Shown here one piece after another: positions 61,669-64,000 of a DNA stretch of 64,000 nt (position 1 is its first letter; every line of letters begins with the position of its first letter). The stretch lies in assembly GCA_016929335.1 (NCBI GenBank), contig JAFGIY010000237.1, positions 1-64,000 of the forward strand, given 5' to 3'. The notes below the pieces were generated by a model. The model worked only from the letters and a program-made list of their open reading frames with translations. It made no database searches and had not been told where the DNA came from. Both the position numbers and the translations under genes were made by a program. This stretch comes from Acidobacteriota bacterium. Lineage in GTDB: Bacteria; Acidobacteriota; UBA6911.

Positions 61669-64000
61669 ATGAGAATACTTAACAAGCTTTTATTCCGGAG
61701 CGTTATTCCGCCGTTCTTCATTGCGCTGCTCGTTCTTACATTCGTACTTTTCTTCGAGTTCATAGGAAGCCGTTCTGAGCTTCTCATCAGCAAAAATGCA
61801 TCCCTGGAAGTGATAATGGCGGTTGGCAGCGCCCTGCTTCCTCAGATCCTTATTTATTCCCTTCCTCTTTCCTTTTTAATTGGGATTCTGATTGGACTAA
61901 GCGGACTCTCAGGAGAAAGTCAGATTACAGCTTTAAGGGCTTGCGGTATTCCTATTAGAGCACTTCTCAAGTTTATACTTTTTTGCGCGATCATTATCGG
62001 CCTTATTACGGCGATTTTTTCAACAATTGTCCTGCCTCGCACCAATGCTGCGCTTGCAAGAATGATGGACCGCGTCAGCCTGTCGATCGCAACCTCGCTG
62101 GTGCGGCCCAGGGTTTTTAACGAAGATTTTCCCAATATTGTCTTTTATATAGATGACTTAGCTGCAGATAAACAGCATTGGTCTCGTGTATTTCTGGTAG
62201 ATAACAGCGACTATAATGCGCCGCGAACTCTGATTGCACAGCAAGGCAGCTGGATTGGCGACGGATCAAACCGAAGGCTTCAACTCCACCTGGAAAACGG
62301 TCGAAGTTACTCGTTCACCCCCGAAAAAGACAACCTAAGTGTCTTTGAATCAATGGATATCCCAATTGAAACCAATGACGACCTGCATGCGGCGCGTCAA
62401 AATGAGCCGGCCCCGAGGACAATTGCGGAGCAAAGCACCCTCTACTTATGGCACAATCATCGCAATTCACCGCCGAGTGAAAAGATTGAGCAGTTGGTTG
62501 AATTTTATAGACGAATTGCGCTTCCTTTCTCGGTTTTTCCATTTGCACTTCTGGGACTGGCACTGGCCGCCGGTACACCAAAAGGAAGCAGGACCTCCGG
62601 ATTTGTTATTAGTCTTATAACCGTCATTATTTTCTATGCCTTGTTTGCAAATGGAATCCGCCTGGCAAAAGTGGAAAAACTCAGCCCGCTTTTGGGTACT
62701 TGGAGCGCAAATATGCTCCTGACAGGAGTTGCGCTTCTTCTTATGGCTAGGGTTGAGCATAGCAGGAAAATTGTTCATTATTTATCTTTATTTATATGGA
62801 AATTCCAACAATTTACTTTTGGAAAAAGCCTACTATTTCAGAAACAAATGGGACGACCGAGAGTGATTTCTCATGCAATGCTTCAACGAGCAAACGATGC
62901 TCGCTTCAAGTTTCCCAAAGTACTGGATTCCTACATTTCCAAAGGCTTTTTTGCATATTTTATCTGGTCTTTGATAACCTGCGGAACGCTTTTTGTATTG
63001 CTCACTCTGTTTGACCTTCTTGACGACATCATCCGCAATAACATTTCCACATCCAGCGTCATTGAATATTTTGCCTTTCTCACGCCGCAGATCCTGATGA
63101 TCGTTGTTCCAATGTCAGTCCTGCTGGCAATATTGATTAACTTCGGCATTCTGGAAAAAAACTCTGAGATCACGGCAATCAAGGCGGGAGGATGGAGCCT
63201 CTATCGCATTTCTATTCCAGTCTTTCTAATAGCTTCAGTGCTCTGCATGGGCCTGTTTTTAATGCAGGATTACATTCTTCCTGCTGCCAATGTCCGCCAG
63301 GAGAGCATACGAAACGTTATCAAGGGCAGGCCGCCTCAAACCTCCAGCCGAATGCAAAGAAAATGGATTTTGGGAGAATCCGGCCGCATTTATAACTACG
63401 AATATTTTGACGGAAATCAGGACTCCTTCGTTAACCTTAATGTCTATGACACCGATCTGAATTCCATCCAAATCTTAAGGCGCATTTATGCATCTCGTGC
63501 CCGCATCAATAGAAACGGAACCTGGACTCTCGAAGACGGTTGGATCCGCGATTATCAGTCTGCCCAATCCGGCTTCAAGACAATACAGTCCGAAATCATG
63601 CATTTTCCTGAGAAAGCGGGATATTTTGAGAGGGAAATTTTTCAGCCGAAAGAATCATCCAAGCGCACATACCTGGAATTAAAGGGCTATATAAACGATC
63701 TGCAGAGAACCGGCTATAACGCGGCGGAATTGCAGGTTGAGCTGCACAAGAAAATATCCTTTCCCTTAAGCTGTCTTATAATGGCTCTGCTCGCGATTCC
63801 CTTTTCCTTTTCCACCGGCAAAAAGGGTGCCTTTTTCGGTATCGGAATCAGCATTGCAATCGCCATCTCTTTTTGGGGTATTTCGGGAGTTTTCGAAGCT
63901 CTGGGATCATATGGACTTCTTATCCCCATATTAGCGGCCTGGGCTCCTAACATCCTTTTTGGCGCCGCCGGCCTTGCCCTCCTTCTCACCATCCGCACGT
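61669..64000 (+). CDS. Fused LptF-LptG lipopolysaccharide-export permease (partial)
   Basis: A single open frame of at least 777 codons that runs off the window. It holds two consecutive YjgP/YjgQ permease modules. The first (~1-370) starts MRILNKLLFRSVIPPFF and has ESQITALRACGIPIRALLKF and FYRRIALPFSVFPFALLGLA. After a charged linker the second (~410-777+) starts near LDSYISKGFFAYFIWSLIT and has ILEKNSEITAIKAGGWSLYRI and ELHKKISFPLSCLIMALLAIPFSF. Each half contains the usual helices and a periplasmic beta-jellyroll segment. In E. coli these are separate LptF and LptG subunits. I found no stop or frame change between the halves when reading every codon. The C-terminus is missing. Confidence 0.88.
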   Translation, partial: MRILNKLLFRSVIPPFFIALLVLTFVLFFEFIGSRSELLISKNASLEVIMAVGSALLPQILIYSLPLSFLIGILIGLSGLSGESQITALRACGIPIRALLKFILFCAIIIGLITAIFSTIVLPRTNAALARMMDRVSLSIATSLVRPRVFNEDFPNIVFYIDDLAADKQHWSRVFLVDNSDYNAPRTLIAQQGSWIGDGSNRRLQLHLENGRSYSFTPEKDNLSVFESMDIPIETNDDLHAARQNEPAPRTIAEQSTLYLWHNHRNSPPSEKIEQLVEFYRRIALPFSVFPFALLGLALAAGTPKGSRTSGFVISLITVIIFYALFANGIRLAKVEKLSPLLGTWSANMLLTGVALLLMARVEHSRKIVHYLSLFIWKFQQFTFGKSLLFQKQMGRPRVISHAMLQRANDARFKFPKVLDSYISKGFFAYFIWSLITCGTLFVLLTLFDLLDDIIRNNISTSSVIEYFAFLTPQILMIVVPMSVLLAILINFGILEKNSEITAIKAGGWSLYRISIPVFLIASVLCMGLFLMQDYILPAANVRQESIRNVIKGRPPQTSSRMQRKWILGESGRIYNYEYFDGNQDSFVNLNVYDTDLNSIQILRRIYASRARINRNGTWTLEDGWIRDYQSAQSGFKTIQSEIMHFPEKAGYFEREIFQPKESSKRTYLELKGYINDLQRTGYNAAELQVELHKKISFPLSCLIMALLAIPFSFSTGKKGAFFGIGISIAIAISFWGISGVFEALGSYGLLIPILAAWAPNILFGAAGLALLLTIRT

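Overview
The window reads as ordinary bacterial chromosome, almost wholly coding, from a Gram-negative (diderm) organism. It carries a full Tol-Pal cluster, an LptF/LptG-type lipopolysaccharide exporter, an LpxL/HtrB-like acyltransferase, UppP and a PilT-family pilus motor. Several accessory families (a DUF6599-type exported protein, a DUF6677-type membrane protein, a Pal lipoprotein with an extra Ig-like domain, and LptF and LptG joined in one reading frame) point from memory to Acidobacteriota or a neighbouring phylum. That placement is an inference; nothing in the window (no rRNA) proves it. I see no tRNA, rRNA, CRISPR array, prophage, transposase or integrase.

Layout. 83-9465 (minus): pilT-like motor, recX, alaS, a lytic transglycosylase, an AMIN-domain amidase, a DUF6599-like protein and a Crp/Fnr regulator. 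9715-19453 (plus): DUF6677-like protein with a coupled 57-residue membrane peptide, SDR reductase, short RadC, small PstS-like protein, isochorismatase-like hydrolase, hemW, threonine aldolase, mtnP, a PfkB kinase and a TPR protein. 19463-20419 (minus): acyltransferase. 20497-27200 (plus): three unrecognised genes, then hisS, mutL and a PilZ protein. 27227-34144 (minus): hisG-guaA-dnaE-accA. 34145-34528: the only gene-free stretch over 300 bases, with an imperfect palindromic element. 34529-36577 (plus): rocD, uppP. 36587-45843 (minus): a packed mutS-GT39-flippase-GT2-yqeC-rRNA/tRNA methyltransferase-rarA run with overlapping ends. 46050-51757 (plus): tsaB-rimI, an orphan solute-binding lipoprotein, an HtrA protease, an exported metallo-beta-lactamase-fold hydrolase and a DnaC-like ATPase. 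51817-57569 (minus): tolQ-tolR-tolA/tonB-tolB-pal-cpoB, then ssb. 57787-64000 (plus): recN, miaB, a DUF151 nuclease and the cut-off lptF-lptG fusion.

How the genes fit together. Most are core: replication and repair (dnaE, ssb, rarA, recN, mutS, mutL, recX), translation and tRNA modification (alaS, hisS, tsaB, rimI, miaB), nucleotide, amino-acid and fatty-acid metabolism (guaA, hisG, rocD, ltaE, mtnP, accA) and envelope building (Tol-Pal, LptFG, UppP, amidase, transglycosylase, acyltransferase, lipid-linked sugar transfer). MutL keeps the endonuclease-type motifs, consistent with MutH-independent mismatch repair.

The most useful second looks are the lptF-lptG fusion, the uncharacterised three-gene run at 20497-22936, three places where ATT looks like the start codon behind a Shine-Dalgarno match (guaA, tolQ, the MBL hydrolase), a near-leaderless promoter at 9677-9705, the palindromic element at 34311-34396, and several domain-level oddities. 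I found no convincing new defence or mobile system.
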